The notes beneath the pieces are model-generated. The model was not told the origin of the DNA. It saw only the letters and a program-made list of their open reading frames with translations, and made no database searches. Shown here piece after piece: positions 1-6,268 of a stretch of DNA of 7,142 bases. The stretch is from Elusimicrobiota bacterium. GTDB lineage: Bacteria; Elusimicrobiota; Elusimicrobia; Elusimicrobiales; Elusimicrobiaceae. The stretch lies in contig JAIRLH010000085.1 of NCBI GenBank assembly GCA_031259485.1, forward strand, positions 1 through 7,142. Direction: 5' to 3'. Position 1 is the stretch's first letter, and every line of letters begins with the position of its first letter. The translations under genes were made by a program, and so were the position numbers.

Positions 1-304
1 AATTTTTGGACAGATATAACTTTGTTTTGGACTTTTTGTACCGCGCTTTTGCTGATGAAACGGTTTATGAAAGGTTTTATAGCAATTGATAAAACTGGCT
101 GCGATGTAACGGCGACAAGAAAAGAATCAGGTAAAACAGAAGTAAAAAAGCAACGGCATTTATGCAAAAGGAGTTTTATTTGAAAGAATTTTGCAAACCA
201 GATACAAAAGAAGAGGTTTTGTTCAAATATTGGATAAAGAAGGTTTAAATATCAGACAACGCGTATATTCGGTGGATACGGCTGAAACAAGCTGTGGAGC
301 ATAG
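1..304 (+). pseudogene. Frameshifted 3' remnant of an unrecognised plus-strand gene
   Basis: No intact gene lies between the window start and the kinase stop at 358, but three plus-strand frames join into one plausible protein end. Frame 3 reads FLDRYNFVLDF...VYERFYSN and stops at 87-89. Skipping one base there continues as DKTGCDVTATRKESGKTEVK in frame 1. Skipping one A in the six-A run at 144-149 continues as SNGIYAKGVLFER...YSVDTAETSCGA in frame 2, ending at TAG 302-304. The composite is about 99 residues, open to the left, with ordinary protein-like composition and no membrane segment. This suggests a decayed gene, or sequencing errors in a real one. The family is not recognised. The remaining bases 305-357 show nothing I can name. 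Confidence is low because such short frames can be joined by chance. Confidence 0.3.
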
Positions 305-357
305 TATATTATTATTTGTATTATCTTTCCTTGGCTATTGGCAATGGCGGCAAAAAA

Positions 358-1806
358 TTATGCGTTCTTAAGTATTTCCCAAAACTCGTCAACCGTCTGA
401 ATGCGTTTTGCGGGGTCGTCGTTGAGCGACGTCTCTATAAGTTTATCAACAACTTTTGGTATGCTGTCGCTTATGCTTGAGGGCGGGATAATATTCCTTG
501 TGGTTATATCAAAGCCTTTCACGCTCCACGGCACCTGGCCTACGATGGCCTCGTACAAACAAATGGCGAGAGAATAAATATCGGACTGCTTTGTCATAAA
601 TCCCTTCTGCTGCTCGGGCGACATATATGCCGGCGTACCGGCCACTGTGCGGTGGTCGCCTTTATTGCCTTCGGACACTTTACGCGCAACGCCGAAGTCC
701 ATCACTTTTGCAACGCCGCTGTCGGATATCATTATATTGCCGGGTTTAAGGTCGCAGTGCACAATATTGTGCGAGTGCGCATAGCTGAGCCCTTGGCACA
801 CGGAGCCGAAAACCGCCCTCGCGTCGTCAAAATTAAGATAACCGTCTATGTCAAGTCTGGTTTCAAGCGTCTGGCCTTCAACGTATTCAAAGACCAGATA
901 AAGGCTGTTTGTGGTTTCCAACACGGTATAAATTTCAACTATGCACGGGTGGTGCAGCGTGGCTACCATGCGTGCTTCCGATAAAAACTGCTCGCGCACA
1001 TAATGGCTTTTGAGCAGCTCGGGCTTAATGCGCTTTACTGCGACCTTGCGCTTGAGGACATTGTCATAAGCCTCGTAAACTTTGCCCATACCGCCTTCGC
1101 CTATCTGGCGGATAAAATGGTACTGCTCCTTAATGTTGATTTCTTTTAGCTGGCGGCCAGACTCGTCAATCGCGCCGCGCGCAAAGCCGCGGCTGCGCAT
1201 TACAATAAAAATAATCATCACGGTTATCACGCAGACCACATAGGCAAAAAACCATGTGGGCAGCCGCCTGCCGGAGGCCGGCGCCTTCGGCTGCTTTACG
1301 CGCGCGCTTTCTTCCGTTATAATGCGGTTGACTTCCTGCGCGTATTCGTATTTGGGATTATGTTTTATGGCGGTCTCTATATCTTCTCTGGCGCGCAGGT
1401 CGTCTTCTTCTTTATGGAAGCAGTAGGCGCGCGCGGTAAGGGCCTCAACATCCGAGGGGCGCTGCGCTATCGCCTGATTGGCGTGGTATTTGGCCTCGCT
1501 GCATTGGCCCAGTTTTTCATAGCCCACTGCCAAGGCGGAATGTATTCGCGGGTCGCTCATACCTCTTTCAAGCAATGCCTGCGCGGAGGTGACGGCCAAA
1601 TTATAGTCTCCGTTTTTGGCCGAGAGCAGTATTGAAACGCTGCGCAGCACGGATTCCATATCCAAGTTGGCGCGGGCGTTTTCGTGGGGCTGCACTATGG
1701 ACGAGCCGCGCATATAGCGGCCGTCAAGCATGATAGGTTTATTTTCCTGTGCGGCGCACACGCCGGCCAGAAACAGGGCCGGCAGCATCGCTTTGAGACA
1801 TTTCAT
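358..1806 (-). CDS. Membrane Hanks-type serine/threonine protein kinase with periplasmic TPR region
   Basis: This 482-residue protein should phosphorylate Ser/Thr in the cytoplasm in response to something outside. Residues 1-19 look like a signal peptide (possible cleavage after CAA). Residues about 52-155 form TPR-like helical pairs; the two clearest units are about 87-119 and 120-153. Residues 182-203 are one transmembrane helix followed by RSRGFAR, placing the kinase inside. The kinase domain runs from about 229 to 480. It has the glycine loop GEGGMGKV (236-243), Lys258 in VAVK, helix-C Glu277, catalytic loop HCDLKPGN (350-357), DFG (370-372), GTPAYMSPE (390-398), SDIYSL (408-413) and a late Arg468. 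All catalytic residues are present, but the usual HRD arginine is Cys351. Most PknB-like receptors have the kinase at the N-terminus, so the order here is reversed. There is no Shine-Dalgarno before the ATG; a promoter sits immediately upstream. The target is unknown. Confidence 0.9.
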   Translation of the reverse strand: MKCLKAMLPALFLAGVCAAQENKPIMLDGRYMRGSSIVQPHENARANLDMESVLRSVSILLSAKNGDYNLAVTSAQALLERGMSDPRIHSALAVGYEKLGQCSEAKYHANQAIAQRPSDVEALTARAYCFHKEEDDLRAREDIETAIKHNPKYEYAQEVNRIITEESARVKQPKAPASGRRLPTWFFAYVVCVITVMIIFIVMRSRGFARGAIDESGRQLKEINIKEQYHFIRQIGEGGMGKVYEAYDNVLKRKVAVKRIKPELLKSHYVREQFLSEARMVATLHHPCIVEIYTVLETTNSLYLVFEYVEGQTLETRLDIDGYLNFDDARAVFGSVCQGLSYAHSHNIVHCDLKPGNIMISDSGVAKVMDFGVARKVSEGNKGDHRTVAGTPAYMSPEQQKGFMTKQSDIYSLAICLYEAIVGQVPWSVKGFDITTRNIIPPSSISDSIPKVVDKLIETSLNDDPAKRIQTVDEFWEILKNA

Positions 1807-1842
1807 ATCTTATATATTAATATAAAATTATGGTTATTACAA
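1807..1842 (-). promoter_or_regulatory. Candidate promoter of the kinase gene, possibly leaderless
   Basis: Reading the minus strand, TTGTAA (1842-1837) and TAATAT (1819-1814) are separated by 17 bases and match sigma-70 -35 and -10 hexamers reasonably well. Only seven bases separate the -10 element from the ATG at 1806, so transcription would begin at or next to the start codon. No ribosome binding site is visible in that space. The region is AT-rich, so a chance match is possible. Confidence 0.4.
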
Positions 1843-1877
1843 CACCGGCCCCGCTGCACGCCGCGGCAAAGCGCATA

Positions 1878-1927
1878 TTGCCCGCGGCGGCTATAAATTC
1901 TAATATATTAAGAAAGGTTATCTGAGG
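1878..1927 (+). promoter_or_regulatory. Candidate promoter and ribosome binding site of the antiporter gene
   Basis: TTGCCC (1878-1883) and TAATAT (1901-1906) are 17 bases apart and fit a sigma-70 promoter, with a start expected near 1913. GAGG at 1924-1927 lies six bases before the ATG at 1934 and is a good Shine-Dalgarno, which supports that start. The promoter is back to back with the one for the kinase inside a 127-base divergent spacer. Confidence 0.45.
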
Positions 1928-1933
1928 CCTGTC

Positions 1934-3187
1934 ATGGAAATTACAATAATATCCCTCGCGCTGCTGGTGTTTATGGCGCATGTTTTCGCGGCGATATTCG
2001 TCAAAACGCGGCTGCCGGACGTGCTGCCGCTTATGCTGCTTGGCATAATAATAGGACCGGTTTTTCAAATCGTCTCGCCGGCGGATTTCGGCATGGTGGA
2101 TAAGGTGTTTACGCGAGTGCTGCTGATAATAATTTTGTTTGAAAGCGGCCTCGGCATAAAAATATCGCAGATACGCCTTACCTGGACGCAAAGCCTGCGC
2201 CTCACTTTAATATGTTTCGTAGTGATGGCAGCCGTCGTTGCCGCGCTGGCGCGAATTACGCTGGGGCTGCATTTTGTCTACGCGCTCGCACTGGGCTGTA
2301 TTTTGGCAAGCAATTCTTTCGCGGTAACCATACCGCTGATTTCCAAACTTAATATCTCCGCAAATATAAAAACCGTGCTGCTTTCGGAAAGCACGCTGAG
2401 CAGCGTGTTATCCATCGCCGGAGCGGTAGCCATACTGCAGATGGCTCAGACCAATACTTTCAGCTTTGGCCGCATAGGGGCAAAAATAATATACATGTTT
2501 CTGCTTTCTTTTTCAATAGGCGCCGGCGCGGCGGTGTTTTGGACTATGGTTTTAAATAAGATAAGGAAGCTGGAGAACAGCATTTTCCTCACGCCGGCCT
2601 TTGTGATGATAGTCTACTCCGTCTGCGAGGCCTGCGGAGCTGACGGGGCCATAAGCGCTTTTATCTTCGGCATAATAGCGGGCAATATAAGGATTATAAG
2701 GCGGTTTGAATTTTTCAGGTTTCTGGAAAAGCTCATGCACAATACCGCCGGCAATGCTTTTAACGAAGTGGAAAAAAGTTTTTTTGGCGAGATAGTTTTT
2801 TTACTGCGCACGTTCTTTTTCGTCTATATCGGCATTTGCATGCACATAAGCAGCTGGCATTCCATGATGTACGGACTGGTGTTTACTATCGTGATATTTA
2901 TGACGCGCACGACTGTAGCCAACCTGACGCTGGCGAAATCCGTGAGCAGGCTTGATACCGCCGCCGCAAGCGCCATGGCACCAAAAGGTTTGGTTACGGC
3001 AGTTTTGGCTTCCCACGCCGCGCAGATGGGCACTGCCGGCGCGGCCGCGCTGCAGGATACGGTATATTCCGTAATCTTTTTCAGCATATTGTTTGCGACG
3101 CTTATATCCTTCTGCATAGAGAAAGGTTACTGTGCGGGCGCGGTTGCATACTTATTTAAACGGCATCAGGAAGGCGCGGGGCCGTAG
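1934..3187 (+). CDS. Cation:proton antiporter family membrane protein (CPA/Na+/H+ exchanger fold), atypical active site
   Basis: A 417-residue inner-membrane protein with about 12-13 hydrophobic helices across its length, the size expected for a bare exchanger domain without a TrkA-type C-terminal regulatory part. Family signs include LPDVLPLMLLGIIIGP near the N-terminus, the ILFESGLGI segment (67-75), the YIGICM segment (298-303), Arg325 in a late helix and the conserved APKGLVTAVLAS block (349-360). Members normally swap Na+ or K+ for protons using an aspartate in helix 5, in ND or TD after a Glu-Ser motif. Here that place reads SESTLSSVLS (151-160), with Ser156-Ser157, and the helix-4 motif reads ASNSFAV (125-131) rather than TDP-like. 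Ion exchange by the standard mechanism is therefore doubtful, although the frame is intact. The start is supported by a Shine-Dalgarno. The gene is divergent from the kinase and convergent with pgeF. Confidence 0.8.
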   Translation: MEITIISLALLVFMAHVFAAIFVKTRLPDVLPLMLLGIIIGPVFQIVSPADFGMVDKVFTRVLLIIILFESGLGIKISQIRLTWTQSLRLTLICFVVMAAVVAALARITLGLHFVYALALGCILASNSFAVTIPLISKLNISANIKTVLLSESTLSSVLSIAGAVAILQMAQTNTFSFGRIGAKIIYMFLLSFSIGAGAAVFWTMVLNKIRKLENSIFLTPAFVMIVYSVCEACGADGAISAFIFGIIAGNIRIIRRFEFFRFLEKLMHNTAGNAFNEVEKSFFGEIVFLLRTFFFVYIGICMHISSWHSMMYGLVFTIVIFMTRTTVANLTLAKSVSRLDTAAASAMAPKGLVTAVLASHAAQMGTAGAAALQDTVYSVIFFSILFATLISFCIEKGYCAGAVAYLFKRHQEGAGP

Positions 3188-3274
3188 CCTCTTCTCTTTC
3201 CCGCAAAGAGTGAGACGCATCAAGCGAATGACTAACATAATCAAAACGATTTTTCAAAGAGGAAATAAAAAGTA

Positions 3275-3286
3275 GGCCTTCAGGCC
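3275..3286 (-). terminator. Weak candidate intrinsic terminator after pgeF
   Basis: On the minus strand GGCC-TGAA-GGCC forms a four-pair GC hairpin that includes the pgeF stop codon and is followed by TACTTTTTATTT. The stem is short for a Rho-independent terminator, but the T-rich tail is on the correct side to end the murI-pgeF transcript. I see no convincing terminator for the antiporter in the 3188-3274 spacer. Confidence 0.3.
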
Positions 3287-3984
3287 GGTTTGTAGATGAA
3301 GGAAATCATGGTATCGCGCGTCTTGTCCCGCCGGTAGGAAAAGAAATCTTCTTTGTTGCACATCGTGCAGTTGCAGGCGCACTCGCGCCTGATATCTTTT
3401 GCGTCCGCTCCGGCAGAGAGAAGCTGCGCGGTAATTTCGGCCGCTAAATCAACAAAAATTTTGCCCCCCTTTTTGACGAGTGCGCGTTGGCCGAACTGCC
3501 CCGCCGCGTCCTCCCGCACTTCAAAACAGCAGGCGTTTATATGCGGGCCGATGTAGGCGCAAAGTCTGACGTTTTTACCAGCGCGGATTTTTATGTCCTC
3601 CGCAATTTTGCGCGGCAGGCCGGCAGCAACGCCGCGCCATCCGCAGTGGGCAAGGCCTACGCAGATACCTCTATCATTCCATACATAAAGCGGCGCGCAG
3701 TCGGCCGTGAGTATCATGCAGCCGCAGCCCGCGCGTCCAAGCAGCCAGGCGTCTCCCTCATGCATTGCGGTTTTGCGGTAATTTTTTAAGTCTTCGCCGG
3801 ATATTATCGGGACTATATGCGCGCCGTGCACCTGGCGCAGGCCAAGGATATTCGCGCTGTCTATATCAAGGGTATCAAAAAATTTTTTGACGTTCTGCGC
3901 CTCGCGCCCGCTGCCGGTATGGCGCGACACCGTGCCGGAAATTACGCCCAAACCAAGCAGCCGCTCATCTGAGAATATTTTCAT
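3280..3984 (-). CDS. pgeF: Peptidoglycan editing factor PgeF / YlmD-YfiH-LACC1 family protein
   Basis: A 234-residue cytosolic protein of the multicopper polyphenol oxidase/DUF152 (Cu-oxidase_4) family, near full length. Family motifs are RQVHGAH (50-56), LTADCAPL (92-99), HCGWRG (113-118; usually HAGWRG), YIGPHINACCFEV (144-156) and the C-terminal CNCTMCN...FFSYRRD block (204-220). His53, Cys96 and His113 match the metal-site triad of the fold. In E. coli PgeF prevents L-Ser replacing L-Ala at position 1 of the peptidoglycan stem peptide. Homologues also act on purine nucleosides, so the substrate here is not certain. Its ATG overlaps the murI TGA in an ATGA at 3981-3984, so it is probably translated by coupling to murI. 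That neighbour supports a cell-wall role. Confidence 0.9.
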   Translation of the reverse strand: MKIFSDERLLGLGVISGTVSRHTGSGREAQNVKKFFDTLDIDSANILGLRQVHGAHIVPIISGEDLKNYRKTAMHEGDAWLLGRAGCGCMILTADCAPLYVWNDRGICVGLAHCGWRGVAAGLPRKIAEDIKIRAGKNVRLCAYIGPHINACCFEVREDAAGQFGQRALVKKGGKIFVDLAAEITAQLLSAGADAKDIRRECACNCTMCNKEDFFSYRRDKTRDTMISFIYKPA

Positions 3985-4808
3985 TGGCCAAGCCTTTTTT
4001 CTTTAACTTTAAACCGTCCGCCGATTATGCGGCCCGCAAGCGAGGCAAATCTTTCGGGAGAATCGCTTGCGTAAATTTCAGTCTCGGCTTTGCCTTTGGT
4101 TTTGAGCATGTTGCGAGCGGAAAGCAGCGCGCGGGCTTCTTTAGCTATTTCTTCCGCGGAATCAACCAAACTCACGCGCGGGCCTAACAGCCGCGATATA
4201 CTGCGTTTTATCAGAGGATAATGCGTGCAGCCCAAAATGACGGTGTCAGCGCCGGATTTTCTGACCGGCCCGAGGTATCTCTTTATAACCAGCCCCGTGA
4301 TAGGATCTTCAAGCAGGCCCTCTTCTATCACGGGCACAAAAAGCGGGCACGCATACTGCGCCGCGGCAATACTTTTATCTATTTCGGCTAGGTGCTTGGG
4401 ATACACGCGGCTTTTGACCGTGGATTCCGTGCCCAGCACGGCTATTTTTTTATTTTTGCTGACGGCCGCCGCGCGTTTTGCGCCGGGCGCGATTACGCCT
4501 AGCACGGGGGCCTTCGCATGTTTTTTTACCGTATGTAGAGCAAGCGCGGAAGCGGTATTGCACGCGATTAAAATCAATTTAACTTTTTTGCTATCAAGAA
4601 ATTTCGCGATGGCTACGCTGTAGCCCGCCACCGTTTCTTTGGATTTGGAGCCGTAGGGTACGTGCGCGCTGTCGCCGAAGTAAATAATATTTTCGCGCGG
4701 CATCAGGGCGCGCACCGCTTTAAAAATGGTGAGCCCGCCTAAGCCGGAATCAAAAATGCCGATGGCCCTGCCGTCTGATTTTACGACTGTTTTCCCGCCG
4801 ATTTTCAT
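3981..4808 (-). CDS. murI: Glutamate racemase
   Basis: MurI interconverts L- and D-glutamate in the cytoplasm and supplies D-Glu for position 2 of the peptidoglycan stem peptide. With the ATG at 4808 the protein is 275 residues, close to the family norm. Counting from there, IGIFDSGLGG is at 16-25, the YFGDSAHVPYG segment at 43-53, the catalytic cysteine Cys83 in IACNTASA, the second catalytic cysteine Cys194 in LGCTHYPL, and PGAKRA and GTESTVKS in between. The start is ambiguous: ATG 4808, ATG 4814 and GTG 4823 are in frame and none has a good Shine-Dalgarno. I prefer 4808 because a TATAAT at 4820-4815 would place the transcript start there, and the extra residues are not conserved in the family. 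It is the first gene of a two-gene operon with pgeF. Confidence 0.93.
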   Translation of the reverse strand: MKIGGKTVVKSDGRAIGIFDSGLGGLTIFKAVRALMPRENIIYFGDSAHVPYGSKSKETVAGYSVAIAKFLDSKKVKLILIACNTASALALHTVKKHAKAPVLGVIAPGAKRAAAVSKNKKIAVLGTESTVKSRVYPKHLAEIDKSIAAAQYACPLFVPVIEEGLLEDPITGLVIKRYLGPVRKSGADTVILGCTHYPLIKRSISRLLGPRVSLVDSAEEIAKEARALLSARNMLKTKGKAETEIYASDSPERFASLAGRIIGGRFKVKEKRLGQ

Positions 4809-4814
4809 ATACAT

Positions 4815-4820
4815 ATTATA
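4815..4820 (-). promoter_or_regulatory. Candidate -10 element of the murI-pgeF operon
   Basis: The minus strand carries a perfect TATAAT at 4820-4815. The -35 position 17 bases upstream is only a T-rich TTTTTA. Transcription from here would begin around 4807-4809, at the preferred murI ATG, giving a leaderless messenger. This is an inference from sequence alone; chance TATAAT matches are common in AT-rich spacers. Confidence 0.35.
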
Positions 4821-4847
4821 CACTTTTATTCACGGGTTAAAAAATGA

Positions 4848-4853
4848 TAAAAT
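4848..4853 (+). promoter_or_regulatory. Candidate -10 element of the tRNA-Gln gene
   Basis: TAAAAT lies 14 bases before the tRNA 5' end, with a weak TTTATT 17 bases further upstream (4825-4830). The placement suits a tRNA promoter and is back to back with the murI promoter, but the -35 match is poor. Confidence 0.3.
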
Positions 4854-4867
4854 ATTTAAGTAATAAT

Positions 4868-4941
4868 TGCGGGATGGTGTAATGGTAGCACAAGCGCCTC
4901 TGGAGCGTTTAGCCTAGGTTCGAGTCCTAGTCCCGCAGCCA
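4868..4941 (+). tRNA. tRNA-Gln (anticodon CTG)
   Basis: The 74-base sequence folds fully as a cloverleaf. The acceptor stem TGCGGGA pairs with TCCCGCA, giving the U1-A72 pair seen in many bacterial glutamine tRNAs. The D arm is GTGT-AATGGTA-GCAC. The anticodon stem AGCGC/GCGTT closes the loop CTCTGGA, placing CTG at positions 34-36, which reads CAG (Gln). The variable loop is TAGC, the T arm CTAGG-TTCGAGT-CCTAG has five perfect pairs, the discriminator is G, and CCA is encoded. The gene stands alone and is followed by a terminator. Confidence 0.96.
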
Positions 4942-4958
4942 TACTAAAAAGAATATCC

Positions 4959-4988
4959 AACCACACAGAAAGTGTGGTTTTTTGTTTT
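4959..4988 (+). terminator. Rho-independent terminator of tRNA-Gln
   Basis: AACCACAC (4959-4966) pairs perfectly with GTGTGGTT (4972-4979) around the loop AGAAA, and the stem is followed by a T run interrupted by one G (4980-4988). It starts 17 bases after the tRNA CCA end, which fits termination of a single tRNA transcript. Confidence 0.85.
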
Positions 4989-5080
4989 CCGCAAAAGCCC
5001 CTATGAAATAAATCAATCTTGCAAAGCTAAACCCCAAAAAATTGTCCCGAGCATATTTTTTGAAAATTACTGTTTTTGGA

Positions 5081-5110
5081 TTGTATCCGAACAACTAAAA
5101 ATTGTATTAT
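5081..5110 (+). promoter_or_regulatory. Candidate promoter of the two-TM protein gene
   Basis: TTGTAT (5081-5086) and TATTAT (5105-5110) with an 18-base spacer resemble a sigma-70 promoter, and the predicted start lies about 60 bases before the ATG at 5177. The rest of the spacer between 4989 and 5176 shows no gene or other structure I can support. Confidence 0.35.
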
Positions 5111-5176
5111 ATACCTAATCCAAAATGTCGGCGGGCTGATTACAGACATACAACTTTTATAAAAAAGGATTATCAT

Positions 5177-5677
5177 ATGAAAATTCTAAAAGACGGCACT
5201 CAGGTTTTTTATGCAAAGGCGGGCAGGTCGTTTTCAGGACTGGTGTTTTTTCTGGTTCTTTCCGCGGTTTTTGGTGGGGTGTGTTTTGTGACTACAAATG
5301 ATTTTCTTTTAAAATCCCTCTTCGCTCTTTTGTCCTTGGCTGCCGCGCTGATGTTTTTTTATATTTTATCAGGCATGATTATTAAAAAGCCGCTGGTTAG
5401 CGTTGGGAGGGATTATTTGTTAATTGGATACCGCATATTCTTTAATGAAATAGAAGGCCTGTATAAATACAGCTATAGCCCGGCTAACATTGAGATGATA
5501 GAGGTTAAAGTTAAAGACCAGAGCAAATACCCGCCAACCGTCATGCAAAAATTTGCACTGCAGGCCGGGCACCCGCTGTTTAGCATAGCCGTAGGCATGA
5601 TGGCGGCAGATGATGCTAAAGCTCTTGAAGTGCTCTTGGGCAATATCATGCCTTTACAACAGGGACGGAACAGATAA
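5177..5677 (+). CDS. Small membrane protein with two TM helices and a possible PH-like domain
   Basis: I place the start at ATG 5177 because AAAAGGA (5163-5169) lies seven bases before it; an in-frame ATG at 5102 adds 25 residues without a ribosome site. The 166-residue protein has a short N-terminal strand-like stretch (1-18). Two hydrophobic helices follow (about 20-38 and 44-66) with few residues between them, then a soluble C-terminal part (about 70-160). The layout, with KKPLVSVGRDYLLIG after helix 2 and a helical end, resembles STM3941-like or bacterial PH-domain membrane proteins of unknown function. This is judged from architecture, not from a diagnostic motif. No enzyme residues stand out. 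The gene stands alone, between the tRNA terminator and a convergent acetyltransferase gene. Confidence 0.7.
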   Translation: MKILKDGTQVFYAKAGRSFSGLVFFLVLSAVFGGVCFVTTNDFLLKSLFALLSLAAALMFFYILSGMIIKKPLVSVGRDYLLIGYRIFFNEIEGLYKYSYSPANIEMIEVKVKDQSKYPPTVMQKFALQAGHPLFSIAVGMMAADDAKALEVLLGNIMPLQQGRNR

Positions 5678-5756
5678 GTAAAATATGCAAAAAAGACATA
5701 TTCATACCGGAGCAACACTCTATTGAGCCCCGTTGCCAGTCCGAAATGACTGTTAA

Positions 5757-5784
5757 AATCCCTTGCACGGGATTGATATTTTAT
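5757..5784 (+). terminator. Weak candidate terminator between converging genes
   Basis: AATCCC (5757-5762) pairs with GGGATT (5769-5774) around TTGCAC, followed by GATATTTTAT. The tail is imperfect and the stem only six pairs, so it is a weak terminator for the gene ending at 5677. The rest of 5678-5827 holds no recognisable gene. Confidence 0.3.
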
Positions 5785-5827
5785 TCATACAGCTTTAACG
5801 ATTTTATTAATTGATTAAAATGAAAAT

Positions 5828-6268
5828 TTAGGAGATTATTTTTGAAAACAAATACGCACGATTTTCATATCCTAAATGCTCATAAATTTTATGAGCCTCT
5901 TTTCTATGAAACGCCGAGTCTAATTCTATTCTTTTACAATTATTTTCCTTTGCAATTTTTATAATTTCATCCATCAGTTTGCCGCCTATTCCGTACCCGC
6001 GAAAATTTTTATCTACAATTAATTCATCTATATGTCCCAAATTGCCGGCGAGCCACAGATTATTTCTGATTGTTAGCGAACAAAATCCTATTATTTTTTT
6101 GGCGGTCAACCCAACAATAAGTTTTTGTTTGTCCGATTTTAAAGCCTTTTCATATACAACCTGAAGCGTTTCATAGTCTAATTCCATATCGGGCCATAAT
6201 TGCTTAAGTAATTCAAAAACTGGTAGATAATCATCGTTTGCGCACAGTCTAATTTGAAAATTTTTCAT
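5828..6268 (-). CDS. GNAT family N-acetyltransferase
   Basis: A 146-residue cytosolic single-domain GNAT protein, expected to move an acetyl group from acetyl-CoA to an amine that cannot be deduced here. The acetyl-CoA pyrophosphate loop is VDKNFRGYGIGGKLM (85-99), matching the R/Q-x-x-G-x-G/A motif A. It is preceded by the beta-4 strand HIDELIV (79-85) and followed by a helix, the RIELDS strand (113-118) and the HKIYEHLGYENR helix-strand end (126-137), typical of motif B. Length is normal and the frame is intact. The ATG at 6268 has GAGAGG about 13 bases upstream, rather far, and a TATAAT directly before it. Base composition is visibly more AT-rich than in the murI, kinase and antiporter genes, which hints at acquisition with the decayed region upstream. 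A substrate such as an aminoglycoside or a ribosomal protein cannot be claimed. Confidence 0.88.
   Translation of the reverse strand: MKNFQIRLCANDDYLPVFELLKQLWPDMELDYETLQVVYEKALKSDKQKLIVGLTAKKIIGFCSLTIRNNLWLAGNLGHIDELIVDKNFRGYGIGGKLMDEIIKIAKENNCKRIELDSAFHRKEAHKIYEHLGYENRAYLFSKIIS

Noticed and set aside
652..1896. Plus-strand open frames opposite the kinase gene
   Set aside because: They are antisense to a gene with complete kinase motifs, have no ribosome sites and show no domain signatures.
1817..2191. Open minus-strand frame of 124 codons overlapping the antiporter start
   Set aside because: It lies opposite the well-supported antiporter gene, is rich in basic and aromatic residues and has no recognisable motif, as expected of a shadow frame.
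3194..3210. CTCTTT-CCCGC-AAAGAG hairpin as antiporter terminator
   Set aside because: The stem is AT-rich and no T run follows on either strand, so it does not meet the criteria for an intrinsic terminator.
5102..5176. Upstream ATG at 5102 as start of the two-TM protein
   Set aside because: The extra residues are hydrophilic and unlike the rest, overlap the candidate promoter, and have no ribosome site, whereas ATG 5177 has AAAAGGA at ideal spacing.
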